In this document: positions 1-7,792 of the stretch, in pieces
How positions within the stretch are numbered: the first letter of the stretch is position 1
Layout: every line of letters starts with the position of its first letter
Source of the DNA: an uncultured Dysosmobacter sp.
GTDB lineage: Bacteria > Bacillota > Clostridia > Oscillospirales > Oscillospiraceae
Assembly: GCA_934590165.1 (NCBI GenBank)
Contig: CAKTOO010000015.1
Location: 1-64,000, forward strand
Length of the DNA stretch: 64,000 bases
Direction of reading: 5' to 3'
The notes under the pieces: generated by a model
The model's database searches: none
What the model was told of the DNA's origin: nothing
The model's input: the letters and a program-made list of their open reading frames with translations, nothing else
Translations under genes and position numbers: made by a program

Positions 1-141
1 CTTGGTCATGTGTTCACCGGCGATCCGGAGTCCCCCAATGGCGTGCGCTACTGCATCAACAGTGCGGCCCTGCGCTTTGTGCCTTACGCAAAGATGAAAG
101 CAGAGGGTTACGGATATCTTCTGTATCTGTTCGAGGAATGA
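1..141 (+). CDS. msrB: Peptide-methionine (R)-S-oxide reductase, C-terminal 46 residues (partial)
   Basis: The reading frame is open from the first base and ends at the TGA at 139-141. The translated tail contains LGHVF near its start and RYCINSAALRF, the MsrB signature that carries the catalytic cysteine, followed by the usual GYGYLL end. MsrB reduces methionine-R-sulfoxide in proteins. In Clostridia it is often the C-terminal half of an MsrA-MsrB fusion, but the upstream part lies outside the window so I cannot tell. It is incomplete only because of the window edge. Confidence 0.9.
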   Translation, partial: LGHVFTGDPESPNGVRYCINSAALRFVPYAKMKAEGYGYLLYLFEE

Positions 142-220
142 GTTTGCAAAATACAATGATATAATAAGCAGCGGCCCAATCATTATGAGCCGGGACGCTG
201 TCGTTTATGCTCCTGTCGGT

Positions 221-439
221 TTATTCAAACAGGACGTTCAGCTTGCTGTTCAGAATCAGATCGGCATAAGCAAGCGGGTCGTTGTAGATCAGATAATCCA
301 GCTCTGACCGCTGGAAGCGGTTATCGGCAACTTCGTTTTCAACGGCGGTGAAGTCAATGGAAATCCGGCTTCCATCGTCAAAAACCAGTTCTACGCTGGC
401 TGTGTCGATGTTGAATTGACAGAAAATAAGTTTACTCAT
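221..439 (-). CDS. DUF6061 family small protein
   Basis: A 72-residue acidic protein with the segments VELVFDDGSRISID and NRFQRSELDYLIYNDPLAYADLIL, which I recognise as DUF6061, a short family common in gut Clostridia. Its function is unknown. Two in-frame ATG codons lie six bases apart; the GGAG at 448-451 sits two bases from the first and eight from the second, so the second (439) is the better start. It converges on the msrB end and has no obvious operon partner. There is no signal peptide or membrane segment. Confidence 0.75.
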   Translation of the reverse strand: MSKLIFCQFNIDTASVELVFDDGSRISIDFTAVENEVADNRFQRSELDYLIYNDPLAYADLILNSKLNVLFE

Positions 440-789
440 AGTCATATCTCCAAGATGTTTTTTTAGGTGAATCAGGTGGTCAATTTTGTCTGATGATTGG
501 CGGGAATCATATTGAAACCCACCGCAGATTATTCAAATCAAGTCGTTGCGAACGGTTAGTACGTATAAAATAGCTGGCTACAAAACGGCTACAAAATTCG
601 TAAAGAACCTGTGCACAGCGTGAAATACGTGGACTATCTGGGCAAAAAGCGTATTTAAAGTACATTTTATAACCCTAAATCAAAGCCCAAGACTTGAGTG
701 GGAGTAAAATTGTTCTGATTTTACTGTAAAATCATTCAAAATTTTCATTTTCTATTGAAAAGTTGTGGGATAAAAAGTGAAAATTTGAC

Positions 790-849
790 AAACCTCCTCA
801 TTTTTCAAGTCACGGCATCCGCCGTATTTCCAGAAAAATGAGGAGGTTT
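790..849 (+). promoter_or_regulatory. Perfect 17-bp inverted repeat covering a ribosome binding site
   Basis: Bases 790-806 and 833-849 are exact reverse complements, with a 26-base loop that itself holds an ACGGC/GCCGT hairpin. The right arm contains AGGAGG and lies just before the ATG at 854, so the folded RNA would hide that ribosome binding site. The T-rich end could also make it a weak terminator. No known riboswitch class is recognised. Confidence 0.55.
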
Positions 850-853
850 TGTT

Positions 854-982
854 ATGGCCAGTTTCAATGGGAAAACCGTGTTTTTGAAGGAAGCGCTGAA
901 CATTTCTTGCCAGCGTTTTCGCACAGTTGATAATTTGACGCTCCGGTCAGGCGCAGGCGTTTTGTCTTTCTCAGGGGATTGA
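854..982 (+). CDS. Possible 42-residue peptide of unknown function
   Basis: The frame starts at an ATG four bases after an ideal AGGAGG (841-846 region) and ends at the TGA at 980-982. The product begins MASFNGKTVFLKEALNISC and has no recognisable domain. It may be a real small protein, a leader peptide controlled by the preceding hairpin, or the decayed start of a longer gene. The stop overlaps the -35 element of the uridine phosphorylase promoter. Codon use is not clearly that of the neighbouring genes. Confidence 0.3.
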   Translation: MASFNGKTVFLKEALNISCQRFRTVDNLTLRSGAGVLSFSGD

Positions 983-1007
983 CAGTCTCATTTTTCTTTC
1001 GTACCAT
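979..1007 (+). promoter_or_regulatory. Promoter of uridine phosphorylase gene
   Basis: TTGACA at 979-984 and TACCAT at 1002-1007 are separated by 17 bases, followed by an AT-rich leader and the GGAGAAGGAG ribosome binding site at 1021-1030. Confidence 0.65.
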
Positions 1008-1041
1008 AGAGGAAATATCAGGAGAAGGAGCACTGATCATT

Positions 1042-1821
1042 ATGGACGAAACCCAGAAAATGCTGCATGTCAACCTGAGCCGAGGCGAGGTGGGCCGCTA
1101 CGCCATCGTCCCCGGCGACCCGGACCGCTGTGAGCGCATCGCCGCCCACCTGGATAACCCCCGCCTCGTGACCCGGAAGCGGGAATTCACCACCTGGGAA
1201 GGAACTCTGGACGGTGAGAAAGTCACCGTCACCTCCACCGGCATCGGCGGCCCCTCCACCGCCATCTGCATTGAGGAGCTGCACAAATGCGGCGCGGATA
1301 CGTTCATTCGGGTAGGGACTTGCGCCTCCACCTGTGCGGACGTACAGCGCGGCGACATTGTGGTCCCCAACGGCAGCGTCCGCATGGAGGGCACCGGCCT
1401 CCATTACCTGCCCATGGAATACCCCGCCGTCCCTACTTACCAGCTTCTGAAGTATCTGGAGGAAAGCTCCGCCGCCCTGGGCTATCACACCGCGGTGGGC
1501 GTCAGCATCACCAAGGATTCCTTTTATACCCAAACGGAGCCGGAGACCAAGCCAGTGTCCGACGAGCTCCTCAGCCGTTGGAAAAGCTATGTTCGGGGGG
1601 GCGCCGTATGCACCTCCATGGAAGAATCCGTTTTGTTCCTGGCCGGCACCAGTTTGGGCGTCCGCACCGGCTCCGTGCTGGTCTCCGCCACCAATTTTGA
1701 CGGCTCTGTCTCCCGCCGGAACAGTGCGGATGTCTATCCCACCAACAGCATCCAAAAGCCCATCCGGGTCGCCATCGAAGCCCTGCGCCGCCTGATTCAG
1801 GAGGACCGCAAACAATCCTGA
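1042..1821 (+). CDS. udp: Uridine phosphorylase
   Basis: A 259-residue NP-I family nucleoside phosphorylase that cleaves uridine with phosphate to uracil and ribose 1-phosphate in pyrimidine salvage. It shows the phosphate-binding GDPDRC near residue 27, TSTGIGGPS, the GADTFIRVGTC segment and the nucleoside-site MEES. Length and motif order match E. coli-type uridine phosphorylase. The frame extends upstream to a TTG, but that codon is inside the -35 element; the ATG at 1042 follows GGAGAAGGAG by 11 bases. It appears to be a single-gene unit between its own promoter and a strong terminator. Confidence 0.92.
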   Translation: MDETQKMLHVNLSRGEVGRYAIVPGDPDRCERIAAHLDNPRLVTRKREFTTWEGTLDGEKVTVTSTGIGGPSTAICIEELHKCGADTFIRVGTCASTCADVQRGDIVVPNGSVRMEGTGLHYLPMEYPAVPTYQLLKYLEESSAALGYHTAVGVSITKDSFYTQTEPETKPVSDELLSRWKSYVRGGAVCTSMEESVLFLAGTSLGVRTGSVLVSATNFDGSVSRRNSADVYPTNSIQKPIRVAIEALRRLIQEDRKQS

Positions 1822-1825
1822 CAAA

Positions 1826-1858
1826 AAGACAGCCGCCCGGCAGGCGGCTGTCTTTTTT
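1826..1858. terminator. Bidirectional intrinsic terminator
   Basis: A 12-bp GC-rich stem (1826-1837 with 1843-1854) with a five-base loop is followed by T6 on the plus strand and T5 on the minus strand. It serves both udp and the convergent metallopeptidase gene. Confidence 0.9.
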
Positions 1859-2240
1859 ATGATGTTTGGTATTCTTCCCTCCACCGGGCCAATTCCTCGG
1901 CGTCCCTATCGTCCAGGGCGTGCAGGCCGCCGCGGCTTTCCATGTGGTGGGTCAGCTCATGGGAAAAGGTTGTGTACAGCTCATCCTCCCAGTCCTGGCG
2001 GCTCCAGCTTTCCTTTTCCGCCAGGGCGGCAAAGGAGCCGTAGTACAGGTTGATGTAATTACCCAGCATATCCTGGCAGTACTCCCCCAGGATATACATC
2101 TCCCCTTCCGGAAACTCCGTGTCCGGCACCGCCCCCTCCAGCAGGTTCACCCCGCCGTTAAGGCCGTCGAACAGCGCCTCCGGGAACTCCTCCGCCATGG
2201 TATCCAGCAGGGCGTTCACTTCGTCGATGGATAATACCAT
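1857..2240 (-). CDS. Small zincin-type metallopeptidase family protein
   Basis: A 127-residue acidic protein with HELTH at residues 94-98, followed by a second His and a conserved LDDRD stretch. This is the pattern of the single-domain zincin family PF06262 (formerly DUF1025), whose substrate is not established. The frame also has a GTG two codons upstream, but the GAGG at 2245-2248 is five bases before the ATG at 2240, and it overlaps the stop of tex. It is translationally close to tex and probably in the same transcript. No signal peptide is seen, so it is likely cytoplasmic. Confidence 0.8.
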   Translation of the reverse strand: MVLSIDEVNALLDTMAEEFPEALFDGLNGGVNLLEGAVPDTEFPEGEMYILGEYCQDMLGNYINLYYGSFAALAEKESWSRQDWEDELYTTFSHELTHHMESRGGLHALDDRDAEELARWREEYQTS

Positions 2241-2247
2241 TGGCACC

Positions 2248-4413
2248 TCATTTCTGCGCCTGGCGCATGGACAGTGAGATGCGCTTTTTCTTCTCGTCCA
2301 CCTCCAGGACCACCACTTTTACCACATCGCCCACGGCGACTACCTCCGAGGGATGCTTGATGAATTTGTCCGCCACCTGGGAGATGTGGACCAGGCCATC
2401 CTGGTGAACGCCGATGTCCACGAACACGCCGAAGTCGATGACATTGCGCACCGTGCCCGTGAGGACCATGCCGGGCTTCAGGTCCTTCATATCCAGCACG
2501 TCCGTACGGAGGATGGGAGCCGGCAGGTCATCCCGGATATCCCGGCCGGGCTTCATGAGCTCCGCCACCACATCCCGCAAGGTGGGCACGCCCACACCGA
2601 TGGCCTCCGCCGCCCGTTCTTCGCCATAGGCCCTCACCTGGGCGGCAAGGTTTGTCAGCTTTCCGGCCTTCACATCCGCCATACTGTGGCCCGTCAAGTC
2701 CAAAAGCTGCTTGGCGGCGTCATAGCTCTCCGGATGGACGGCAGTGTTGTCCAGCACGCTTTTGCTCTCCGGCACCCGCAAAAAGCCGGCGCACTGCTGA
2801 AACGCCTTGGGCCCCAGCTTGGGCACCTTCTTCAGCTGTGCCCGGGAGGTAAAGGGTCCATTCTCCTCCCGGTAGGCCACCACGTTTTTGGCCGTGGTGC
2901 TGTTCAGGCCGGACACCCGCTGCAAAAGGGACGGCGACGCCGTGTTCACATCCACGCCCACGGCGTTGACACAGTCCTCCACCACGCCGGAGAGGGCCTC
3001 GTCCAGCCGCTTGGAGGGCATATCATGCTGGTACTGGCCCACGCCAATTGCTTTTGGGTCGATCTTCACCAGCTCCGCCAGAGGGTCCTGGAGCCGCCGG
3101 GCGATGGACACAGCGGAGCGGAGGTTCACATCATACTGGGGAAACTCCTCCGCCGCCAGCGGGCTTGCGGAGTACACGGAGGCCCCCGCCTCGGACACGA
3201 TCATATAGCTGACGGTCCGCCCCCCCTCCTTTTCCTTTCTGATCAACTCCACCGCCATCTGCTCTGTCTCCCGGCTAGCGGTGCCATTTCCAATAGCAAT
3301 ATGCTCTATATTGTGCTTTTTGATCATTTTATCAAGCAAATTGATGGCTTCCTGCTTTTGCCGCTGGCCATAGGTGGGATAGACCACCGCGGTGTCCAAC
3401 ACCTTTCCGGTGCCGTCCACCACCGCCACTTTACAGCCCATGCGGTAGCCGGGGTCCAGGCCCATAGTGACCTTTCCCTTCACGGGCGGCTGCATGAGCA
3501 GGGGCTTCAGGTTCAGGGCAAACTGGCCGATGGCTCCCTCGTTGGCCGCATCCGTCAAAGCGGAGCGGGCCTCCCGCTCCAGGGCGGGGAAAATCAGACG
3601 GTCATAAGCATCCTCCGCCGCCGCTTTCACAAATTCCATGGCGGCGCTGCCGGGGATCACCACCGCCCGCCGCACGGTCCGCAGGGCAAGGTCCCGGTCC
3701 AGTTCCACGGACACCTTCAGCTTTTCCTCTTTTTCGCCCCGGTTAATGGCCAGGACCTGGTGGCCCTGGAGCCGGGAGAGAGCCTGGGAAAACTCATAGT
3801 ACAGGCGGTAGACGGAGTCCTCTTCCGTAGCGGCAGCGCTGTATAGAACGCCGTTTTTCATCAGCAGCTCCCGGAGCTTCTTTCGCAGCTCCGCGTCATC
3901 GGAGATCTGCTCGGCCACGATATCGCCGGCGCCCGCCAGGGCATCCTCCGCCGTCTCCACGCCCTTTTCGGCGTTCACATACTTCGCCGCCTCCGCCAGA
4001 GGCTCCGGGCAGTCCGGCCCCTGGGCAAACAGCACCTCCGCCAGAGGCGCCAGGCCCTTTTCCCTTGCCACGGTAGCCCGGGTGCGGCGCTTTTGCTTAT
4101 AGGGCCTGTAAAGGTCTTCCACTTCCGCCAGGGTGGCGGCCTTGTCAATGGCGGCAGACAACTCCTCCGTCAGCTTGCCCTGCTGGTCGATGGCTTTTTT
4201 CACCGTCTCCCGCCGCTCCTGAAGGCCCCGGAGATATTGGAGCCGCTCCTCCAGAGCCCGCAGGGACGTATCGTCCATGGCACCGTGGAGCTCCTTGCGG
4301 TAGCGGGCGATAAAGGGGATGGTGTTGCCTTCGTCCAGCAGCCGCACCACGTTTTCCACATACCGGGGGAGCTTGTCCAGTTCTTTTGCCAGTTGTTCAA
4401 TGATAGGTTCCAT
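2248..4413 (-). CDS. tex: RNA-binding transcriptional accessory protein Tex
   Basis: A 721-residue protein with the standard Tex layout: helical N-terminal domain, YqgF/RuvC-like domain (GLDPGYRMGCKVAVVDGTG region near residue 330), helix-hairpin-helix repeats (NTASPSLLQRVSGL and GPFTSRAQLKKV) and a C-terminal S1 RNA-binding domain (GMVLTGTVRNVIDFGVFVDIG). Tex is a conserved nucleic-acid-binding factor linked to transcription. The ATG at 4413 follows GGAAAGGAA; an upstream ATG in frame would add eleven residues not expected in the family. The metallopeptidase gene follows directly. Confidence 0.95.
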   Translation of the reverse strand: MEPIIEQLAKELDKLPRYVENVVRLLDEGNTIPFIARYRKELHGAMDDTSLRALEERLQYLRGLQERRETVKKAIDQQGKLTEELSAAIDKAATLAEVEDLYRPYKQKRRTRATVAREKGLAPLAEVLFAQGPDCPEPLAEAAKYVNAEKGVETAEDALAGAGDIVAEQISDDAELRKKLRELLMKNGVLYSAAATEEDSVYRLYYEFSQALSRLQGHQVLAINRGEKEEKLKVSVELDRDLALRTVRRAVVIPGSAAMEFVKAAAEDAYDRLIFPALEREARSALTDAANEGAIGQFALNLKPLLMQPPVKGKVTMGLDPGYRMGCKVAVVDGTGKVLDTAVVYPTYGQRQKQEAINLLDKMIKKHNIEHIAIGNGTASRETEQMAVELIRKEKEGGRTVSYMIVSEAGASVYSASPLAAEEFPQYDVNLRSAVSIARRLQDPLAELVKIDPKAIGVGQYQHDMPSKRLDEALSGVVEDCVNAVGVDVNTASPSLLQRVSGLNSTTAKNVVAYREENGPFTSRAQLKKVPKLGPKAFQQCAGFLRVPESKSVLDNTAVHPESYDAAKQLLDLTGHSMADVKAGKLTNLAAQVRAYGEERAAEAIGVGVPTLRDVVAELMKPGRDIRDDLPAPILRTDVLDMKDLKPGMVLTGTVRNVIDFGVFVDIGVHQDGLVHISQVADKFIKHPSEVVAVGDVVKVVVLEVDEKKKRISLSMRQAQK

Positions 4414-4450
4414 AACCGTTCCTTTCCAGCCGCCCGCGGCGCCCACAGGG

Positions 4451-4493
4451 AAAACGGCGGTATGCTTTCCAGCCGGAAACCTACCGCCGTTTT
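4451..4493 (-). terminator. Hairpin after the DUF1846 gene, possible terminator
   Basis: A 12-bp stem (4451-4462 with 4482-4493) and an inner TTTCC/GGAAA pairing lie between the DUF1846 and tex genes. The T-run after it on the minus strand is only four bases, so it may terminate partially and let some reading into tex. Confidence 0.6.
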
Positions 4494-4503
4494 GTCCCGT
4501 TTC

Positions 4504-5988
4504 TCACTTGTGATACAGCTTTTTCGTTTCGTACCTCGGCTCACAGCTGACGTTGATGCCCAGTCGCTTCAGGAGCTTTTCGTCCACCTCACTCAAAATA
4601 ACGCTGAAGTGGGCGTCGCAGCCCCGGAGCTTGGGCAGCTGCTGCTGGGCGTGCTCCGCCAGGGGATTGGTGAGGGCGGAGATGGTCAGGGCCATGAGGA
4701 CCTCGTCCGTGTGGAGGCGGGGGTTTTTATGGCCCAGGTATTTGGTCTTCAGGTCGCACACCGGCTCCAGCACCTGGGCGGAGATGAGCTCAAACTGGTC
4801 GCCGATGCCGCCCACGGCCTTCAGGGCGTTCAGCAGCAGCGCCGAGGCGGCTCCCAGCGTATCGGAAGTCTTGCCGGTGACCACCCGGCCATCCGGCAGG
4901 ATCATGGCGCCGGCGGGGCCGCCGGTGGTCTCCGCCTTCAGCAGGGCGGCAGACACCGCCGGGCAGATGTCCGGCGTCACGCCGGCCTGCTGCATGACCA
5001 ACTCCAGCTTCCGTACCGGCCCGTCGCCGCACTTGCCCTGGAGCTTTTCCGCGCAGGCGGTATAGTAGCGGCGCAGGATCTCCTGCCGGGAGGCGGCGCA
5101 GCAGGCATCGTCATCCACGATGCAGTAGCCCGCCATGTTGACACCCATGTCTGTGGGGGACTGGTAGGGGGAGCTTCCCTGAATCTTTTTGAAAATAGCG
5201 TTGAGCACCGGGAAAATCTCCACATCCCGGTTATAGTTGACGGCGGTCTTGCCGTAGGCCTCCAGATGGAAGGGGTCGATCATGTTCACATCGTCCAGAT
5301 CCGCCGTGGCGGCCTCGTAGGCCAGGTTCACCGGATGCTTCAAGGGCAGGTTCCAGATGGGGAAGGTCTCAAACTTGGCGTATCCGGCGGTGATGCCCCG
5401 CTTGTAGTCGTGGTACAGCTGGCTGAGGCAGGTGGCCATTTTGCCGCTGCCGGGGCCGGGGGCCGTCACCACTACCAAAGAGCGGCTGGTCTCGATATAG
5501 TCGTTTTTGCCCAGGCCCTCGTCGCTGACGATGTGGGGCACATCCGAAGGGTAGCCGGCAATGGGGTAGTGGCGGTAGCAGCGGATGCCCAGAGCCGTGA
5601 GGCGCTTCAAAAAGGCGTCCGCCGCGGACTGGCCGCTGTACCGGGTCATGACCACACTGCCCACAAACAGGCCGAGCCCGCGGAAAATATCAATGAGCCG
5701 CAGCACATCGTCATCATAGGTGATGCCCAGATCGCCCCGGACCTTGTTTTTTTCGATGTCCGCCGCGTTGATGGCAATGACGATCTCCACATCGTCCTGC
5801 AACTGCTGGAGCATCCGGATCTTGCTGTCCGGCTCAAAGCCCGGCAGCACCCGGGAGGCATGGTAATCATCAAACAGCTTGCCGCCGAATTCCAGGTACA
5901 GCTTCCCGCCGAACTGGGCAATGCGGCGCTTGATCTGCTCCGACTGGGTAGTCAGGTATTTTTGATTGTCAAATCCAATGGCTGTCAT
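4504..5988 (-). CDS. DUF1846 domain-containing protein
   Basis: A 494-residue protein matching the DUF1846 (UPF0371) family along its whole length, with GFDNQKYL at the start, VVVTAPGPGSGKMATCLSQLYHD (P-loop-like, near residues 170-192) and the C-terminal histidine-rich KYLGHKNPRLH. The family forms large soluble proteins; its reaction is not known to me with certainty. The start at 5988 is preceded by GAGGGG about ten bases away. It is divergent from purA and has a promoter that overlaps a 24-bp dyad. Confidence 0.88.
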   Translation of the reverse strand: MTAIGFDNQKYLTTQSEQIKRRIAQFGGKLYLEFGGKLFDDYHASRVLPGFEPDSKIRMLQQLQDDVEIVIAINAADIEKNKVRGDLGITYDDDVLRLIDIFRGLGLFVGSVVMTRYSGQSAADAFLKRLTALGIRCYRHYPIAGYPSDVPHIVSDEGLGKNDYIETSRSLVVVTAPGPGSGKMATCLSQLYHDYKRGITAGYAKFETFPIWNLPLKHPVNLAYEAATADLDDVNMIDPFHLEAYGKTAVNYNRDVEIFPVLNAIFKKIQGSSPYQSPTDMGVNMAGYCIVDDDACCAASRQEILRRYYTACAEKLQGKCGDGPVRKLELVMQQAGVTPDICPAVSAALLKAETTGGPAGAMILPDGRVVTGKTSDTLGAASALLLNALKAVGGIGDQFELISAQVLEPVCDLKTKYLGHKNPRLHTDEVLMALTISALTNPLAEHAQQQLPKLRGCDAHFSVILSEVDEKLLKRLGINVSCEPRYETKKLYHK

Positions 5989-6020
5989 ATGTGCACGACC
6001 CCTCTTCGTGTTTTTTCCGC

Positions 6021-6054
6021 AGGAAAGTATATCATAACTTTCCTGTTTTGGGAA
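6021..6054 (-). promoter_or_regulatory. DUF1846 promoter with overlapping dyad operator
   Basis: On the minus strand TTCCCA (6049-6054) and TATACT (6026-6031) are 17 bases apart. AGGAAAGT at 6021-6028 and its exact complement at 6037-6044 frame eight bases and cover the -10 element, the expected place for a repressor site. The cognate regulator is not in the window as far as I can see. Confidence 0.5.
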
Positions 6055-6140
6055 GAGCGGTCCCGGCCCACCGCTGCAAATTTTGCTGTATGCGCGCCGG
6101 TATATTAGGAAAATTTATCTTGATTATTATCACTTTGTTC

Positions 6141-6169
6141 TTTACTTATACAGTCTCTCCCGATATAAT
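6141..6169 (+). promoter_or_regulatory. Promoter of purA
   Basis: TTTACT (6141-6146) and TATAAT (6164-6169) are 17 bases apart. Just downstream AGGTTG (6174-6179) and CAACCT (6193-6198) form a short dyad in the leader. No purine riboswitch consensus is present. Confidence 0.65.
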
Positions 6170-6235
6170 AATTTAGGTTGAGGTATTATAGTCCAACCTG
6201 TCAAAAGCAAAATAAAACCGGGAGGTTTTTCAAGT

Positions 6236-7510
6236 ATGTCAAATTGCGCCATCGTAGGTATCAACTGGGGCGACGAGGGCAAGGGCCGCATGGTGGACCT
6301 GCTCACCAGCGATTATGACGTGGTCGTCCGTTATCAGGGCGGCGGCAACGCCGGCCACACCGTGGTCAACGAGCTGGGCAAGTTCGCCCTGCATCTGCTG
6401 CCCTCCGGCATTTTCCGCAAGGGCGTTGTGAACGTTCTGGGCAACGGCGTGGCTCTGGACTGCGAGAATCTGTGGACGGAGATTCAGGATGTCACCAGCC
6501 ACGGCGTCGCCATCACCCCCGAGAACCTGAAGGTCAGCGACCGCGCTTCCCTGCTGCTGCCCTGGCACCGGGACTTGGACGGCCTGGAGGAGGCCCGTCT
6601 GGCCGACAAGAAGTACGGCTCCACCAAGCAGGGCATCGCCCCCTTCTACTCTGACAAATATCAGAAGAAGACGGTCATGGCCGGTGAGCTGCTGTATCCG
6701 GACAAGCTGTGGGAGCATCTGGAGGGCATTCTGGAGTGGAAGAACCTGACGCTGGAGAAGGTCTACGGCGCCAAGCCCTACACCATGGATGACCTGAGAG
6801 CCTGGGTGGCTGAATACGGTGAGAAGATCAAGCCCTTCATCTGCGATGCCGGCGCTTTCCTGCGCCAGGCCAACAAGGACGGCAAGAACATCCTGTTCGA
6901 GGCCCAGCTGGGTTCCCTCCGGGACCTGGACTACGGCATTTATCCCATGACCACCTCCTCCAACCCCATCGCCGCTTACGCCCCCGTGGGCTCCGGCTAT
7001 CCCGAGGCCAAGATCGACAAGATCGTGGGCGTGGTGAAGGCTTACTCCTCCTGCGTGGGTGAGGGGCCCTTTACCTGCGAGTGGTTCGGCGAGGAGGCCG
7101 AGCAGCTCCGCAAGGCCGGCGGCGAGTACGGCGCCAAGACCGGACGGCCCCGCCGCGTCGGTCCCATCGACATCGTGGCCACCCGCTACGGCATCCAGTG
7201 CCAGGGTGCCACGGACATCGCCCTGACGAAGCTGGACGTACTGAGCTATCTGGACAAGATCCCCATCTGCGCCCGTTATGAGCTGAACGGCGAGCAGATC
7301 GACTATTTCCCCTTCCCCGCCGTTTTGCCCGACGCCAAGCCCGTCATGACCTCCATGCCCGGCTGGAAGTGCGACATCTCCGGCGTCCGCAAGTGGGAGG
7401 ATCTGCCGGAGGCCGCCCGGAACTACGTGGAGTATGTGGAGCAGCAGATCGGCTGCCGCATCACCTACGTGTCCGTGGGGCCCGAGCGGGATTCCATCAT
7501 CATCCGCTGA
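6236..7510 (+). CDS. purA: Adenylosuccinate synthetase
   Basis: A 424-residue enzyme joining IMP and aspartate with GTP to make adenylosuccinate, the first committed step to AMP. The N-terminus carries the P-loop-like GDEGKGR and the GGGNAGHTVV loop; GAKTGRPRRVGP and TKLDVL near residues 300-340 are the expected nucleotide-site segments. Length is typical (E. coli about 430). The ATG follows GGGAGG by eight bases. It heads a short purine group with a small membrane protein gene and purB downstream. Confidence 0.97.
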   Translation: MSNCAIVGINWGDEGKGRMVDLLTSDYDVVVRYQGGGNAGHTVVNELGKFALHLLPSGIFRKGVVNVLGNGVALDCENLWTEIQDVTSHGVAITPENLKVSDRASLLLPWHRDLDGLEEARLADKKYGSTKQGIAPFYSDKYQKKTVMAGELLYPDKLWEHLEGILEWKNLTLEKVYGAKPYTMDDLRAWVAEYGEKIKPFICDAGAFLRQANKDGKNILFEAQLGSLRDLDYGIYPMTTSSNPIAAYAPVGSGYPEAKIDKIVGVVKAYSSCVGEGPFTCEWFGEEAEQLRKAGGEYGAKTGRPRRVGPIDIVATRYGIQCQGATDIALTKLDVLSYLDKIPICARYELNGEQIDYFPFPAVLPDAKPVMTSMPGWKCDISGVRKWEDLPEAARNYVEYVEQQIGCRITYVSVGPERDSIIIR

Positions 7511-7534
7511 CCGGCGGACACAGGAGACCGTGTT

Positions 7535-7690
7535 ATGATTCTGTTGTGGATCGTATCCATTATTCTCACCGCTCTGTTTATTTTCCTGGAAACATGGGAT
7601 ATGGCTGTTTTTGGCATTTTCTTCTTCGTGTTTTCCAGCATCCAGCTGGTGCGCCGCCGTCGCGGCAAGGGAAAGGACGAGCAGGACTGA
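7535..7690 (+). CDS. Small membrane protein of unknown function, 51 residues
   Basis: The ATG at 7535 follows AGGAGA by nine bases and lies 24 bases after the purA stop. The product has two closely spaced hydrophobic stretches (about residues 2-18 and 23-39) and a basic tail (RRRRGKGKDEQ), so it probably sits in the membrane with a positive cytoplasmic end. I do not recognise a family. Its placement between purA and purB suggests co-transcription rather than a shared function. Confidence 0.6.
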   Translation: MILLWIVSIILTALFIFLETWDMAVFGIFFFVFSSIQLVRRRRGKGKDEQD

Positions 7691-7734
7691 CCGCAGTCAT
7701 TGCTTCGCCTCCGGCGAAAACCACGGAAACAAGC

Positions 7735-7766
7735 AGGAGGCATCCGGTTTGGATGCCTCCTAACTT
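7735..7766 (+). terminator. Intrinsic terminator between the small gene and purB
   Basis: An 11-bp stem (7735-7745 with 7751-7761) is followed by AAC and T5. There is no clear promoter between it and purB, so it may act as a partial terminator inside the group. Confidence 0.7.
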
Positions 7767-7792
7767 TTTACAGGAAGAAAGGTTGACCTCAT

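Larger units (their letters stand above)
446..1041. other. 600-base gene-poor region with degenerate remnants
   Basis: This AT-rich stretch between the DUF6061 gene and uridine phosphorylase has no convincing full gene. It holds a short open tail at 569-659 that ends GYKIRKEPVHSVKYVDYL plus a few residues and reads like the C-terminus of a lost protein, a long perfect inverted repeat at 790-849, a 42-codon ORF at 854-982 and the promoter of the next gene. The mix of debris suggests an old insertion or deletion site, but no transposase or direct repeats are visible. Confidence 0.5.

Noticed and set aside
569..659. Open tail resembling the end of a protein (GYKIRKEPVHSVKYVDYL)
   Set aside because: It has no start codon or upstream coding region; at most it is the remnant of a lost gene.
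2353..3846. Very long opposite-strand open frames inside real genes (for example across tex, glnN, asnB, purB, aro genes)
   Set aside because: High third-position GC leaves antisense frames open. They lack ribosome sites and recognisable domains, and the sense genes match known families along their whole length.
6100..6235. A purine riboswitch ahead of purA
   Set aside because: The conserved junction sequences of the purine aptamer are not present; only a promoter and a short dyad are seen.
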